In this document: one piece after another, positions 19,548 to 29,172 of the stretch | How positions within the stretch are numbered: the stretch's first letter is position 1 | Layout: each line of letters starts with the position of its first letter | DNA from: SAR324 cluster bacterium lautmerah10 | Lineage (GTDB): Bacteria; SAR324; NAC60-12 | DNA: 54,436 nt | Direction of reading: 5' to 3' | Assembly: GCA_001469005.2 (NCBI GenBank) | Contig: LNZD02000093.1 | Location: 1 to 54,436 of the forward strand | Notes under the pieces: model-generated | Seen by the model: the letters and a program-made list of their open reading frames with translations, nothing else | Database searches by the model: none | Told to the model about the DNA's origin: nothing | Program-made: the position numbers and the translations under genes

Positions 19548-19831
19548 ATCTCTACGATGTATTGAAAAAACCGAAATTGACGGAAAAATCCGGACTCCTC
19601 AAAGAAGAATTCAACCAGTTTGTTTTTGAAGTGGATCCAAAGGCAAACAAGGTTCAGATCAAGGAAAGTGTTGAAAAAGCCTTCAAGGTTGAGGTTGAAA
19701 AAGTCCGAACCATGAATGTCACAGGAAAGAAAAAAAGATTGGGTCGTCACCAGGGTAAGAAATCAAACTGGAAAAAAGCGCTGATCACTCTCAAAGAGGG
19801 GCAGACCATTGAATACTTTGAAGGCGCCTGA
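19544..19831 (+). CDS. rplW: 50S ribosomal protein L23
   Basis: The 95-residue protein has the L23 pattern [20 protein letters not shown] and [20 protein letters not shown], ending in the short beta-hairpin [10 protein letters not shown]23 sits at the tunnel exit and docks trigger factor and SRP. The ATGA overlap with rplD indicates translational coupling. Confidence 0.95.
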   Translation: MNLYDVLKKPKLTEKSGLLKEEFNQFVFEVDPKANKVQIKESVEKAFKVEVEKVRTMNVTGKKKRLGRHQGKKSNWKKALITLKEGQTIEYFEGA

Positions 19832-19845
19832 GAAAGCATACTGAG

Positions 19846-20664
19846 ATGGCTATAAAAAACTACAAACCTACTTCTCCTGGACGAAGAAGCATGAGTGGTT
19901 TCGTTTTTGACGAAATCACAACCTCAACCCCGGAAAAAAGCCTGCTTGCCCCGATCAAGAAAAAGGGTGGACGCAACAACATGGGCCGGATTACAGTTCG
20001 GCATCGGGGTGGAGGACATAAGCGTCGGTACCGCATCATCGACTTTCTGCGGAACAAAATTAACATTCCTGCAAAAGTCGTTTCTATTGAATACGACCCG
20101 AATCGAACCGCTAGGATCAGTCTGCTGCATTATGCGGATGGTGAGAAGAGATACATCCTTACTCCAGAAGGTTTGAATGTGGGAGATACCGTGGTTTCCG
20201 GGGATCAGGTAGAAATCAAATCAGGGAATGCCTTACCCATGAAAAACATTCCGGTCGGGACGATTTTACATTGTGTGGAAATGCGAAAAGGAAAGGGTGC
20301 CCAGATCGGACGCAGTGCAGGTACCAGCATTCAATTGATGGCAAAAGATGACAAATACGCACAACTTCGTATGCGTTCCGGGGAGATCCGAAAAATACGG
20401 GTAGAATGTATGGCAACCATTGGTTCGGTTGGAAACGCACAGCATATGAATGTGGATTTGGGTAAAGCCGGCCGAAAGCGTTGGCAGGGAGTCCGACCCA
20501 CCGTTAGAGGTGTGGTCATGAATCCGGTTGATCATCCCCATGGGGGCGGAGAAGGAAGAACTTCCGGAGGTCGTCATCCTGTCAGTCCTTGGGGAAAACC
20601 AACCAAAGGAATGAAAACACGCCACCGTAAAGGTGCTGACAAATTGATCGTCAAGAAAAGATAA
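19846..20664 (+). CDS. rplB: 50S ribosomal protein L2
   Basis: The 272-residue protein is full length. It has [20 protein letters not shown] near residue 45, the SH3-like core, and [15 protein letters not shown] with the histidine near the peptidyl transferase centre. L2 is needed for subunit association and peptide bond formation. It lies 14 bases after rplW and 2 bases before rpsS. Confidence 0.97.
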   Translation: MAIKNYKPTSPGRRSMSGFVFDEITTSTPEKSLLAPIKKKGGRNNMGRITVRHRGGGHKRRYRIIDFLRNKINIPAKVVSIEYDPNRTARISLLHYADGEKRYILTPEGLNVGDTVVSGDQVEIKSGNALPMKNIPVGTILHCVEMRKGKGAQIGRSAGTSIQLMAKDDKYAQLRMRSGEIRKIRVECMATIGSVGNAQHMNVDLGKAGRKRWQGVRPTVRGVVMNPVDHPHGGGEGRTSGGRHPVSPWGKPTKGMKTRHRKGADKLIVKKR

Positions 20665-20666
20665 GC

Positions 20667-20948
20667 ATGCCGCGTTCTCTTAAAAAAGGCCCATTTGTTG
20701 ATGGGCATCTGGAAAAAAAAGTGCTGGCGGCCAACGAAAATAAAGACCGAAGGTTGATCAAAACCTGGTCCAGGCGTTCAGTGATCCTGCCTGAATTCGT
20801 GGGTCTCAACATTGCTGTTCATAATGGCAATAAATTCATCCCGATTTATATCACCGAAGATATGGTGGGTTACAAACTCGGGGAATTCTCTCCCACCCGA
20901 ACTTACCGTGGACACGTCGGGAAATCCGATAAAAGGGGTAAACGCTGA
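20667..20948 (+). CDS. rpsS: 30S ribosomal protein S19
   Basis: The 93-residue protein opens [19 protein letters not shown] and has [20 protein letters not shown] and [14 protein letters not shown], all diagnostic. S19 binds the 16S 3' domain with S13. Its stop overlaps the rplV ATG by one base. Confidence 0.97.
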   Translation: MPRSLKKGPFVDGHLEKKVLAANENKDRRLIKTWSRRSVILPEFVGLNIAVHNGNKFIPIYITEDMVGYKLGEFSPTRTYRGHVGKSDKRGKR

Positions 20949-21280
20949 TGGGTGCTAGAGCGACTGCCAAAAACGTGAGGGTTTCAGCACGCAAAGCACG
21001 CTTTGTGATCGACATGATCCGTGGGAAAAAGGCTGATGTTGCAATGGCACAACTCAGCATTCTCAAAAATCGTGCGGCTCAGCCGGTGATGAAAGTTCTT
21101 CAGTCAGCCCTGGCGAACGCCGACCAGGCTGATCCGGATGCCGATGTCGATGAATACCGTGTTGTTACAGCGTATGTAGATGAAGGAAGAACCCTGCGTC
21201 GCTTTCGTCCAAGAGCCATGGGTCGGGCGACCACCATCCGGAAAAGAAGTAGTCACATCACCCTTGAAGTTGGTCTTTAA
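20948..21280 (+). CDS. rplV: 50S ribosomal protein L22
   Basis: The 110-residue protein has VRVSARKARFVIDMIRGKK at the N-terminus. The extended hairpin region ends with RRFRPRAMGRATTIRKRSSH, which lines the exit tunnel near the macrolide site. No insertion in the hairpin is seen. Coupled to rpsS. Confidence 0.97.
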   Translation: MGARATAKNVRVSARKARFVIDMIRGKKADVAMAQLSILKNRAAQPVMKVLQSALANADQADPDADVDEYRVVTAYVDEGRTLRRFRPRAMGRATTIRKRSSHITLEVGL

Positions 21281-21302
21281 AACACCATTGAACTGAGGAA
21301 AA

Positions 21303-21962
21303 GTGGGTCAGAAAGTTAACCCGATAGGCTTAAGAGTAGGAATTTCAAAAACATGGAATTCCAAGTGGTATGCGGGAAAAGATTATCCTGAGCAGCTTAA
21401 GCAGGATCTAAGTATTCAGAAATTTGTGAAAAAGAGGCTTAAGCATGCTGCCATCTCTCACATCGAAGTTGAACGAACTGCAAAGAAAACCAAGGTCAAT
21501 ATTTTCACTGCTCGTCCTGGAATTATCATCGGGCGAAAGGGTGATGAAGTCGAACGCCTCAAGCATGAGTTGAATAAACTCACTCGGCATGAGGTGATCG
21601 TCAATATCAAGGAAATCAAACGGCCAGAGATCGAAGCAACGCTGGTGGCAGAAAACATTGCAAACCAGCTCGAAAGACGTATCGCTTACCGCCGTGCTAT
21701 TCGTAGAGCAATGACCTCAGCCATGCGGATGAACATTGCCGGTTGCAAAATCATGGTTGGAGGACGTCTTAACGGTGCTGAAATTGCGCGTTCGGAATGG
21801 GTCCGGGAAGGTCAGGTGCGCCTTCACACTTTGAGGGCAGATATCGATTATGGAGTCGCCGAAGCCCAAACAACCTATGGTGTGATTGGGGTGAAAGTCT
21901 GGGTCTATCGCGGAGAAAAATACGAGCGAACCCGAAGCCGTCGATCCCGCAGAAAGGACTGA
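21303..21962 (+). CDS. rpsC: 30S ribosomal protein S3
   Basis: The 219-residue protein starts with GTG after gaggaaaa and opens [14 protein letters not shown]. The KH domain carries [17 protein letters not shown]. The C-terminal domain has [21 protein letters not shown]3 forms part of the mRNA entry tunnel. It is separated from rplP by two bases. Confidence 0.97.
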   Translation: MGQKVNPIGLRVGISKTWNSKWYAGKDYPEQLKQDLSIQKFVKKRLKHAAISHIEVERTAKKTKVNIFTARPGIIIGRKGDEVERLKHELNKLTRHEVIVNIKEIKRPEIEATLVAENIANQLERRIAYRRAIRRAMTSAMRMNIAGCKIMVGGRLNGAEIARSEWVREGQVRLHTLRADIDYGVAEAQTTYGVIGVKVWVYRGEKYERTRSRRSRRKD

Positions 21963-21964
21963 GA

Positions 21965-22381
21965 ATGCTTCTTCCAAAGAAAACTAAATTCCGCAAACAG
22001 ATGCGCGGAAGGCTGAAGAATGATGCCAACACAGGGAATAAGATTTCATTTGGATCTTTCGCATTACAGGCCACAGGAAGAGGGTATTTGACCAACCGTC
22101 AGATTGAATCAGCCCGACGTGTGATCACCCGATCCCTGAAACGTGGAGGAAAAATCTGGATCCGTGTTTTTCCAGATAAACCTATCACCAAGAGACCGGC
22201 CGAAGTGCGGATGGGAAAAGGCAAAGGCGCTGTTGACAGTTGGGTTATGCCGATTCACCCCGGAAGGGTACTTTATGAAATCGAGGGAGTTCAGGAAAGT
22301 GTCGCCCTTGAAGCTCTCAGACTGGCAGGCTACAAACTGCCAATGAAAACAAGGGTGCTAAAAAGAGGGGTGGTTTTATGA
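21965..22381 (+). CDS. rplP: 50S ribosomal protein L16
   Basis: I chose the ATG at 21965, giving a 138-residue protein that begins [16 protein letters not shown] as L16 does. The sequence has the conserved [20 protein letters not shown] segment and [11 protein letters not shown]16 positions A-site tRNA. It overlaps rpmC by four bases. Confidence 0.95.
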   Translation: MLLPKKTKFRKQMRGRLKNDANTGNKISFGSFALQATGRGYLTNRQIESARRVITRSLKRGGKIWIRVFPDKPITKRPAEVRMGKGKGAVDSWVMPIHPGRVLYEIEGVQESVALEALRLAGYKLPMKTRVLKRGVVL

Positions 22382-22587
22382 AGGCTTCCGAATTGCGAGA
22401 ACTTACTGTGGATGAATTGAACTCCAAACATCAGGAGCTCAAGGAAGAGTTTATGCGCATCCGTTGTAATACCGTCCTCAGTGCTGACAGTGATGTTCAT
22501 CAGATGAGAAAAACCCGAAAGGACATTGCCCGAATCAATACGATTCTGAACGAGAAGAATCGAACCACTGCTGCTGAAAAATCATAG
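22378..22587 (+). CDS. rpmC: 50S ribosomal protein L29
   Basis: The 69-residue helical protein opens [20 protein letters not shown] and ends with the conserved [12 protein letters not shown]. It sits at the tunnel exit beside L23. Its stop is directly followed by the rpsQ ATG. Confidence 0.94.
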   Translation: MKASELRELTVDELNSKHQELKEEFMRIRCNTVLSADSDVHQMRKTRKDIARINTILNEKNRTTAAEKS

Positions 22588-22830
22588 ATGAAAAGGGTTA
22601 AATATCAAAACGGAGTAGTCGTCAGCAACAACATGGAAAAATCCATCGTTGTATTAGTTGAGACGAAGTACAAGCATCCTCTTTACAAAAAAACAGTGAA
22701 GAGAAGCAAAAAATATGTGGCACACGATGAAAACAACGAATGCAATATTGGAGATTTTGTACAAATTGAAGAATGCAGACCGTTAAGTAAACGAAAGTGT
22801 CATCGCCTTGTAAAAAGGAGTGAGGCATGA
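22588..22830 (+). CDS. rpsQ: 30S ribosomal protein S17
   Basis: The 80-residue OB-fold protein has [19 protein letters not shown] and [20 protein letters not shown], diagnostic of S17. It overlaps rplN by four bases. Confidence 0.95.
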   Translation: MKRVKYQNGVVVSNNMEKSIVVLVETKYKHPLYKKTVKRSKKYVAHDENNECNIGDFVQIEECRPLSKRKCHRLVKRSEA

Positions 22831-23195
22831 TTCAGATGCAGACTGTATTGGAAGCCGCCGACAACTCAGGCGCTAAAAACCTGAGGTGTATCAAAGTCCT
22901 TGGTGGATCGAAAAAACGATACGCAAGGGTTGGAGACATCATCGTGGCATCAATCAAAGACAGCATTCCCAATTCGAGGGTGAAGGCAGGAGATGTGGTC
23001 AAAGCCGTCATCGTGAGAACCAAGAAAGAATTTCGCAGACAGGATGGTACCTACATCAAATTTGATAAAAATGCTGCGGTTGTCATTGATAATAAAAGAG
23101 AGCCGATCGGCACACGTATTTTTGGTCCTGTAGCCCGTGAATTAAGGGTGGGAAAATTCATGCGGATCCTTTCTTTGGCCCCTGAAGTTTTGTGA
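22827..23195 (+). CDS. rplN: 50S ribosomal protein L14
   Basis: The 122-residue protein opens [19 protein letters not shown] and has [20 protein letters not shown] and [20 protein letters not shown]. All L14 signatures are present. It forms an intersubunit bridge and is the RsfS (ribosome silencing factor) site. Confidence 0.97.
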   Translation: MIQMQTVLEAADNSGAKNLRCIKVLGGSKKRYARVGDIIVASIKDSIPNSRVKAGDVVKAVIVRTKKEFRRQDGTYIKFDKNAAVVIDNKREPIGTRIFGPVARELRVGKFMRILSLAPEVL

Positions 23196-23202
23196 GTGAA
23201 AA

Positions 23203-23547
23203 ATGAAAGCGAAGCAACGTAAGAGAAGTCAGTCACGAATCCGAAAAGGGGATAATGTGATTGTCATTTCAGGAAAAGAAAAAGGTAATACGGGTAAAGT
23301 TCTTTCTGTGGACTGGAAGAATGAACGGATCTTGATTGAGGGTTTGAACATGGTCGTGCGACATACCAAACCTAATCAGAGAAACCAGCAGGGGGGAATT
23401 ATGAAAATGGAATCCCCGATCCATTATTCGAATGTCATGCTTTTCAATTCTGAACTCAATCGGGGTGTTCGCTTTCGAAATGAAAAAAATGATGCAGGTG
23501 TCGTAAGTCGTGTCTGTGTCAAAACCGGTGAAGTATTAGGGGCATGA
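23203..23547 (+). CDS. rplX: 50S ribosomal protein L24
   Basis: The 114-residue protein has the KOW motif [20 protein letters not shown], then [19 protein letters not shown] and an [12 protein letters not shown]-like ending. L24 initiates 50S assembly. Overlaps rplE by four bases. Confidence 0.95.
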   Translation: MKAKQRKRSQSRIRKGDNVIVISGKEKGNTGKVLSVDWKNERILIEGLNMVVRHTKPNQRNQQGGIMKMESPIHYSNVMLFNSELNRGVRFRNEKNDAGVVSRVCVKTGEVLGA

Positions 23548-24089
23548 TGCAGAGTCATCTTTATGAAACGTATCAAACCAAAACGGTTGGTTTGTTGAAG
23601 GAAAAATACGGATACAAGAATGTTCATCAAATCCCGAAAATCCAGAAGGTAAGTCTCAATATGGGATTGGGAGAGGCACTTCAGAATCCGAAAGTAATCG
23701 AAGAAGCCAGCAAGCAAATGGCCCTGATTGCCGGTCAGAAGCCGGTGGTGACCCGTGCTAAAAAATCGATTGCAGCATTCAAGTTACGTGAGAAGGTGCC
23801 GATCGGCTGTATGGTGACATTAAGGCGTCAAAATATGTGGAATTTCCTCGATAAACTCATCCATGTTGCGATTCCCCGTGTCAGAGATTTCAGAGGAATT
23901 TCGCCTAGAGCATTTGACGGTTCCGGAAATTACACCATGGGTATTCGTGAACAACTGATTTTTCCGGAAATCGACTTTGATCAGATCGATCAAATCCGTG
24001 GAATGAACATAACCATTGTCACGAGCACCGACTCAGATCAGGAATCCAGAGACCTCTTGGAAGGCATGGGTTTCCCATTCAGAAATTAG
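23544..24089 (+). CDS. rplE: 50S ribosomal protein L5
   Basis: The 181-residue protein has [39 protein letters not shown] and [20 protein letters not shown], the standard L5 blocks that bind 5S rRNA and P-site tRNA. Either of the first two Met codons could be the start; the first overlaps rplX. Confidence 0.96.
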   Translation: MMQSHLYETYQTKTVGLLKEKYGYKNVHQIPKIQKVSLNMGLGEALQNPKVIEEASKQMALIAGQKPVVTRAKKSIAAFKLREKVPIGCMVTLRRQNMWNFLDKLIHVAIPRVRDFRGISPRAFDGSGNYTMGIREQLIFPEIDFDQIDQIRGMNITIVTSTDSDQESRDLLEGMGFPFRN

Positions 24090-24095
24090 GAAATT

Positions 24096-24281
24096 ATGGC
24101 AAAAAAATCGATGATTGCTAAAGCCCAGCGCAAGCAGAAGTTTGCGGTTCGCAACAACAACCGTTGCGGCTATTGCGGGCGCCCAAGGGGTTATTTACGG
24201 AAATTCGGAATGTGCCGAATTTGTTTCCGTAAAAACGCAGGATTTGGGTTGCTTCCCGGAGTGATCAAATCGAGCTGGTGA
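24096..24281 (+). CDS. rpsN: 30S ribosomal protein S14, zinc-binding (type Z)
   Basis: The 61-residue form has [20 protein letters not shown], four cysteines that bind zinc. This marks the short type Z S14 rather than the long zinc-free form of E. coli. Zinc-free paralogues elsewhere in the genome are possible but not visible. Confidence 0.96.
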   Translation: MAKKSMIAKAQRKQKFAVRNNNRCGYCGRPRGYLRKFGMCRICFRKNAGFGLLPGVIKSSW

Positions 24282-24310
24282 TACATCCAAAAAAAGTTTA
24301 GGAAAGCATC

Positions 24311-24712
24311 ATGTCCATGACCGATCCCATTGCGGATATGCTTACACGAATACGGAACGCGAACATGCGCGGTTCTTCGGAAGTAGTTATCCCTTCCTCG
24401 AAAATAAAAAAAAGTATTGCAGAAATACTCAAGGATGAAGGCTTTATTGAAGATTGGGAGGTTTCTTCGGATGAAGATTCGTTCCCGGAGATCAAACTTC
24501 AGTTGAAATACCTCAATGATGGCCAACCGGTGATACGTAAGATTAAAAGAGAAAGTAAACCGGGACTGAGGGTTTATCTCAAATCGAATGATGCTAAACC
24601 GGTTTTGAGCGGACAGGGCATCTCCATCATTACGACATCTAAAGGTGTTATGTCTGACAGGAAGTGCCGCGAAGAAAAAGTCGGTGGAGAAATACTTTGT
24701 ACCGTTTGGTAA
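24311..24712 (+). CDS. rpsH: 30S ribosomal protein S8
   Basis: The 133-residue protein has MTDPIADMLTRIRNAN at the N-terminus and GQGISIITTSKGVMSDRKCR near the C-terminus, diagnostic of S8. ATG at 24311 or 24317 could serve as start. S8 binds the central domain of 16S rRNA and in E. coli represses the spc operon. Confidence 0.96.
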   Translation: MSMTDPIADMLTRIRNANMRGSSEVVIPSSKIKKSIAEILKDEGFIEDWEVSSDEDSFPEIKLQLKYLNDGQPVIRKIKRESKPGLRVYLKSNDAKPVLSGQGISIITTSKGVMSDRKCREEKVGGEILCTVW

Positions 24713-24747
24713 AGAACTGATTGACTGAGAGCATTTAAGGAAGACCC

Positions 24748-25284
24748 ATGTCCAGAATTGGTAAACGTCCGATCCCTGTGGCCGATGGAGTACAGGTTCA
24801 GTACACCGATCGTGAGTTCAGTGTAAAAGGGCCGAAAGGGGAAATGAAAATGCGTATCCATGATGATGTGGAACTGAATACGGAAGAAGGAGTGATTCAA
24901 CTTGCTCCAAATGCTTCAAGCGGCATAACCCCTATGCTGGGAACCACTTGGGCACTGGTTCGGAATATGCTCGTAGGAGTCTCAACTGGTTTTGTTAAAG
25001 AGTTGAATTTGGTTGGTGTCGGCTATCGTGCTTCAACTTCCAGCAACATGTTGGAGATGAACCTGGGATACTCCCATCCGATCAAGTACGAAATTCCAAA
25101 GGGTGTGACTGCTAAGGTGAACGCCAATACCAATATCGTGCTTGAAAGTGCAGATAAACAACTCCTGGGTCAGGTTTGTGCTGAGATCAGGAAATATCGT
25201 CCGCCCGAGCCCTACAAAGGTAAGGGGATTCTCTTCAAGGACGAGAAATTGAAACGTAAGGCCGGAAAAGCCGGCAAAGTATAA
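24748..25284 (+). CDS. rplF: 50S ribosomal protein L6
   Basis: The 178-residue protein opens MSRIGKRPIPVADGVQVQ, carries LVGVGYRASTSSNMLEMNLG in the second repeat, and ends with the L6 signature PPEPYKGKGILFKDE. It lies near the factor-binding site. AAGGA precedes the ATG. Confidence 0.96.
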   Translation: MSRIGKRPIPVADGVQVQYTDREFSVKGPKGEMKMRIHDDVELNTEEGVIQLAPNASSGITPMLGTTWALVRNMLVGVSTGFVKELNLVGVGYRASTSSNMLEMNLGYSHPIKYEIPKGVTAKVNANTNIVLESADKQLLGQVCAEIRKYRPPEPYKGKGILFKDEKLKRKAGKAGKV

Positions 25285-25302
25285 TTCACTGAGTGGATTA
25301 AT

Positions 25303-25668
25303 ATGGAAAGTTCAGAAAGAAGAAAGATTGCCAGAAAAAGCCGGCATAATCGGATTCGAAAAAAAATCTCTGGAACAGCAACCAAACCGAGGCTTGCTGT
25401 ATTTCGATCCTCCAAGCACATCTATGTCCAGGCAATTGATGATTTGGAAGGCAAGACCCTGGCTGCTTCCTCCACCATTGCACTCCAAAAAAGCCTCAAG
25501 AGTAGTACCGGGAATAAGGATTCCGCAAAAGATGTTGGAAAGGATCTCGCAGAAAAATTAAAAAAAATCTCAGTCGAGACTGTTTATTTCGACCGGGGCG
25601 GGAATCTCTATCATGGAAGGGTTCAGGCTCTGGCCGAAGGGGCAAGAGAAGCAGGACTGAACTTCTGA
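25303..25668 (+). CDS. rplR: 50S ribosomal protein L18
   Basis: The 121-residue protein has [20 protein letters not shown] and [20 protein letters not shown], typical of the 5S rRNA-binding L18. The basic N-terminus ([16 protein letters not shown]) contacts rRNA. Confidence 0.96.
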   Translation: MESSERRKIARKSRHNRIRKKISGTATKPRLAVFRSSKHIYVQAIDDLEGKTLAASSTIALQKSLKSSTGNKDSAKDVGKDLAEKLKKISVETVYFDRGGNLYHGRVQALAEGAREAGLNF

Positions 25669-25689
25669 ACATTTCAAAGAAAGATTCAA

Positions 25690-26190
25690 GTGGCAGAAAA
25701 ACCGGAACTGGGTGAACTGATTGAAAAAGTAATTCGGGTCAACCGGGTGGCAAAAGTGGTTAAAGGTGGTAGGCGTTTCAGTTTCAGTGCGCTTGTTGTC
25801 GTCGGTGACGGAAACGGACGGGTCGGACTTGGTAATGGTAAAGCCAATGAGGTGACCGAGGCCATCCGGAAAGCAGTGGAGAGTGCATCCCGGGAAATGC
25901 AGCGAATTAAGATCGAAGGAACGACCATACCCCACCAGGTGATTGGTGAATTCGGCGCGGGCCGGGTGCTCATGAAACCAGCCAGTCAGGGGCATGGAAT
26001 CATTGCGGCAGGACCTGTCAGAGCAGTCATGGAAGCCGCGGGTGTTGCCGATATCAGTGTCAAATGCCTTGGGTCCAGGAATCCCCAGAACTTGGTACGT
26101 TCTACTTTCGCCGGTTTTAACAGCCTTCGCAGCTTTACTGATGTAGCCCGAGCAAGGGGCAAAAAGGTTGAAGAGTTGAGAGGAACCTGA
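25690..26190 (+). CDS. rpsE: 30S ribosomal protein S5
   Basis: The 166-residue protein starts with GTG. It has [20 protein letters not shown] and the [15 protein letters not shown] loop, plus [20 protein letters not shown]5 guards mRNA entry and decoding accuracy. It lies two bases ahead of rpmD. Confidence 0.96.
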   Translation: MAEKPELGELIEKVIRVNRVAKVVKGGRRFSFSALVVVGDGNGRVGLGNGKANEVTEAIRKAVESASREMQRIKIEGTTIPHQVIGEFGAGRVLMKPASQGHGIIAAGPVRAVMEAAGVADISVKCLGSRNPQNLVRSTFAGFNSLRSFTDVARARGKKVEELRGT

Positions 26191-26192
26191 CC

Positions 26193-26381
26193 ATGGCAGA
26201 TAAGATCAAAGTAACGCTGATCAAAAGCAGCATTGGAAACCGGAAAAACCAAAAAGAAAACCTGAAAGGACTTGGACTGAAAAAGATCAATGGTTCAAGA
26301 ATTCTGGAAAATACACCTTCTGTCCGGGGAATGATTCAAAAGGTTCAACACCTCGTCCGAATTGAAACCATAGAAAACTGA
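26193..26381 (+). CDS. rpmD: 50S ribosomal protein L30
   Basis: The 62-residue protein has [20 protein letters not shown] and the ending [13 protein letters not shown], both L30 features. Presence of L30 is normal for proteobacteria but not universal in bacteria. Confidence 0.93.
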   Translation: MADKIKVTLIKSSIGNRKNQKENLKGLGLKKINGSRILENTPSVRGMIQKVQHLVRIETIEN

Positions 26382-26385
26382 GGAA

Positions 26386-26838
26386 ATGACCATGCACTTG
26401 CATGAATTAAATGCCGGTTCCAGAAAAAAAAGAAAACGTGTGGGGCGCGGTCCGGGAAGCGGTTTAGGAAAAACCTGCGGACGGGGTCACAAAGGTGCAA
26501 AATCCCGTTCCGGTTTCAAGAACAAACGTGGTTTTGAAGGCGGACAGACGCCTCTGAAGCGTAGATTACCGAAATTCGGATTTACCAATCCCAACCGTCA
26601 GACTTATCAATTAATCAATCTGGACCGTCTGGAAAAACTGGAACAGCTTACCGATGGCGCCTCGCTGGAAATGCAGCAGATGCTGGAGATGGGCTTGATC
26701 CGGAATACAAAAACTCCTGTGAAGCTGCTTGGTAGAGGCAGTCTGACCAAAAAAATCAAAATTACCGTCGATAAAGCGAGCCGCGGTGCAGTGGAGTCCG
26801 TGACCCAGGCAGGCGGTGAAGTGATCATTCCCAGCTAG
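26386..26838 (+). CDS. rplO: 50S ribosomal protein L15
   Basis: The 150-residue protein has RKKRKRVGRGPGSGLGKTCG and GFEGGQTPLKRRLPKFGF, diagnostic of L15. The start may be at 26392 (MHLHELNAG). It is separated from secY by 8 bases. Confidence 0.95.
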   Translation: MTMHLHELNAGSRKKRKRVGRGPGSGLGKTCGRGHKGAKSRSGFKNKRGFEGGQTPLKRRLPKFGFTNPNRQTYQLINLDRLEKLEQLTDGASLEMQQMLEMGLIRNTKTPVKLLGRGSLTKKIKITVDKASRGAVESVTQAGGEVIIPS

Positions 26839-26846
26839 GTGGCCTC

Positions 26847-28181
26847 TTGATCTGGAACACGATCCAGAACATTTTCAGAATCGAGGAACTGCGTCAGCGC
26901 ATTTATTTCACGCTGGCCATCCTCTTTGTCTTTCGTCTCGGAGCACATATCCCAACTCCTGGGATTGATGGTGTAGCCCTAACTGCTTTTTTTGAAGCAC
27001 AGCAGGGTTCCATTCTCCGTTTTTTCGATATGTTTACCGGTGGAGCACTGGCACGTCTAACGGTTTTTGCGTTGGGTGTCATGCCTTACATCAGTGCATC
27101 CATCATCATGCAGTTGTTGACAGTAGTCTTTCCTTATCTTGAAAGGCTCTCGAAAGAAGGCGAAGCAGGTCGAAAAAAGATTACCATCTATACCCGTTAC
27201 GGAACGATTGTGCTGAGTCTGGTCCAGGCTTTCGGAATCTCAGCAGGTTTGGAGAGTATGGCTGCTCCGGATGGATCTCCCGTTGTTATTTCGACCATGA
27301 ACACCTGGGGTTTCCGTGGTTTGACAGTGATTACCCTAACAGCCGGGACGGCATTCCTGATGTGGGTCGGGGAGCAGATCAATGAGCGAGGTATCGGAAA
27401 TGGAATTTCCTTAATCATTTTTGCAGGCATTGTTGTCGATATCCCTGGTGCAATTATCAATTCCATCAGACTTGTTCAAACCGATCAGATCCAACCGATT
27501 CTTTTGATCATCGTTGGAGTTTTGATGGTGTTGGTAATTTTTGCAGTGATTTTCATGGAAACGGCTTACAGGAAGATTCCGGTTCAATATGCTAAACGGA
27601 TGCAGGGAAATCGGATGTACGGAGGTCAGTCATCCCATCTGCCGTTGAAGATCAACTCATCCGGTGTTATTCCCCCGATTTTCGCATCATCGATCCTGGC
27701 TTTTCCAGCAACCATTACGGGTTTCATTACCATACCCTGGGTTCAGGCGGTCAGCGCACAGCTGATGCCGGGCAGGCTTTTATATTCCCTGCTTTTCGTC
27801 ATCATGATTTTCTTCTTTGCCTTCTTTTACACCGCGATTCAGTTCAACCCTGTCAAAATTGCTGAAGAAATGAAGCGACACGGTGGATACATTCCCGGCA
27901 TCCGTCCTGGAAAGAAAACAGCGGAGTATGTCAACGGAGTGCTGAGCAGGCTTACCTTTGGAGGAGCCATCTATCTTGCTGCAGTATGTATTTTACCCAG
28001 CATCCTTTTTGTCGCTTTTAACGTTCCGTTCAGTTTTGGTGGGACTGCTTTGTTGATTGTCGTAGGTGTAGGTTTGGACCTTGTGAACCAGATTGAGGCT
28101 TTTCTATTAAATCAAAACTACGACGGGTTTATGCGTAAAACCAAACGGCGTCAGACCCGTGCGGCAAGTCTGAAACTCTGA
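26847..28181 (+). CDS. secY: Preprotein translocase subunit SecY
   Basis: The 444-residue inner-membrane channel subunit starts with TTG and has ten predicted helices. Plug and pore motifs include FRLGAHIPTPGIDG, then GMPYISASI-like LGVMPYISASIIMQLLTVVF. The cytoplasmic loop KRMQGNRMYGGQSSHLPLKI and GGYIPGIRPGKKTAEY contact SecA and the ribosome. Its place between rplO and rpmJ is standard; adk, map and infA, which often follow, are absent here. Confidence 0.97.
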   Translation: MIWNTIQNIFRIEELRQRIYFTLAILFVFRLGAHIPTPGIDGVALTAFFEAQQGSILRFFDMFTGGALARLTVFALGVMPYISASIIMQLLTVVFPYLERLSKEGEAGRKKITIYTRYGTIVLSLVQAFGISAGLESMAAPDGSPVVISTMNTWGFRGLTVITLTAGTAFLMWVGEQINERGIGNGISLIIFAGIVVDIPGAIINSIRLVQTDQIQPILLIIVGVLMVLVIFAVIFMETAYRKIPVQYAKRMQGNRMYGGQSSHLPLKINSSGVIPPIFASSILAFPATITGFITIPWVQAVSAQLMPGRLLYSLLFVIMIFFFAFFYTAIQFNPVKIAEEMKRHGGYIPGIRPGKKTAEYVNGVLSRLTFGGAIYLAAVCILPSILFVAFNVPFSFGGTALLIVVGVGLDLVNQIEAFLLNQNYDGFMRKTKRRQTRAASLKL

Positions 28182-28224
28182 AATAAAACCAAAGCTGTAA
28201 TCAGACTTCATCCTTGGGAATATC

Positions 28225-28338
28225 ATGAAAGTACGATCATCAATTAAAAAAATCTGTGAAAAATGCAGGATCATTAAGCGTAAAGGAGTATTGCGTGTGA
28301 TCTGTGAAAATCCGAAACACAAACAAAAACAGGGCTGA
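28225..28338 (+). CDS. rpmJ: 50S ribosomal protein L36
   Basis: This 37-residue gene is short and easily missed. It reads [20 protein letters not shown] and ends [12 protein letters not shown]. The C-x2-C ... C ... H set binds zinc, so it is the zinc-containing form. It ends six bases before rpsM. Confidence 0.95.
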   Translation: MKVRSSIKKICEKCRIIKRKGVLRVICENPKHKQKQG

Positions 28339-28344
28339 CGCAGT

Positions 28345-28713
28345 ATGGCTAGAATATCCGGAGTTGACCTGCCAAACAGTAAGCGGGTCGAAATTGGCCT
28401 GACGTACATTTACGGGATCGGTCGCTATTCATCAATAGAGATCCTGAAAAAAACAAAAATTGACGCGAATACTCGAATCAGTGACCTGACTGACGACCAG
28501 GTAAGCCAGATCCGATCCGTCATTGAGGCAGATTATCAAGTGGAGGGTGATTTAAGACGTGAGATCAATCTTAACATCAAACGTCTCATGGATCTTGGTA
28601 ATTACCGGGGTTTGAGACATCGCCGGCACATGCCTGTTCGAGGACAACGCACCAAAACCAATGCCAGAACCCGTAAAGGTCCAAGGCGTCTGGCGGTTGC
28701 ACGTAAAAAATAA
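28345..28713 (+). CDS. rpsM: 30S ribosomal protein S13
   Basis: The 122-residue protein opens [20 protein letters not shown] and has [14 protein letters not shown] and [20 protein letters not shown], with a basic tail that reaches the P site. First gene of the alpha block. Confidence 0.97.
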   Translation: MARISGVDLPNSKRVEIGLTYIYGIGRYSSIEILKKTKIDANTRISDLTDDQVSQIRSVIEADYQVEGDLRREINLNIKRLMDLGNYRGLRHRRHMPVRGQRTKTNARTRKGPRRLAVARKK

Positions 28714-28738
28714 CTCAGCTAGCAAACGCAATTAAAAC

Positions 28739-29125
28739 ATGGCTCAGGCAAAGAAAAAGAAAAAAGAAAAGAAGAATATTGAGCAAGGAAAAATCCATAT
28801 CCAGGCTTCATTCAACAACACCATTGTGACGGTTACCGATAACCAGGGAAATGCCATCGCCTGGTCCAGCACCGGTATGCATGGTTTCAAGGGATCTCGT
28901 AAAAGTACTCCCTTTGCAGCCAGGGTCGTTGCAGAAGATGCAATCCGCAAAGCCATGGATAATGGTGTCAGAAGCCTAGACGTTTATGTCAAAGGACCCG
29001 GAACAGGAAGAGAATCTGCTTTAAGAGCAATTTCCGCAGTAGAAGGTTTAAGGATCACTTCCATCCATGACGTCACCCCGGTTCCCCACAACGGTTGCAG
29101 ACCCCCTAAACAGCGCCGTATCTGA
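28739..29125 (+). CDS. rpsK: 30S ribosomal protein S11
   Basis: The 128-residue protein has [40 protein letters not shown] and the ending [16 protein letters not shown]11 forms the platform with S6/S18. rpsD, which commonly follows, is not here; rpoA starts 47 bases later. Confidence 0.97.
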   Translation: MAQAKKKKKEKKNIEQGKIHIQASFNNTIVTVTDNQGNAIAWSSTGMHGFKGSRKSTPFAARVVAEDAIRKAMDNGVRSLDVYVKGPGTGRESALRAISAVEGLRITSIHDVTPVPHNGCRPPKQRRI

Positions 29126-29172
29126 AGCATCTGAACTAAGGTTGATGCTTAACGTTATTTGAGAGATTTGAA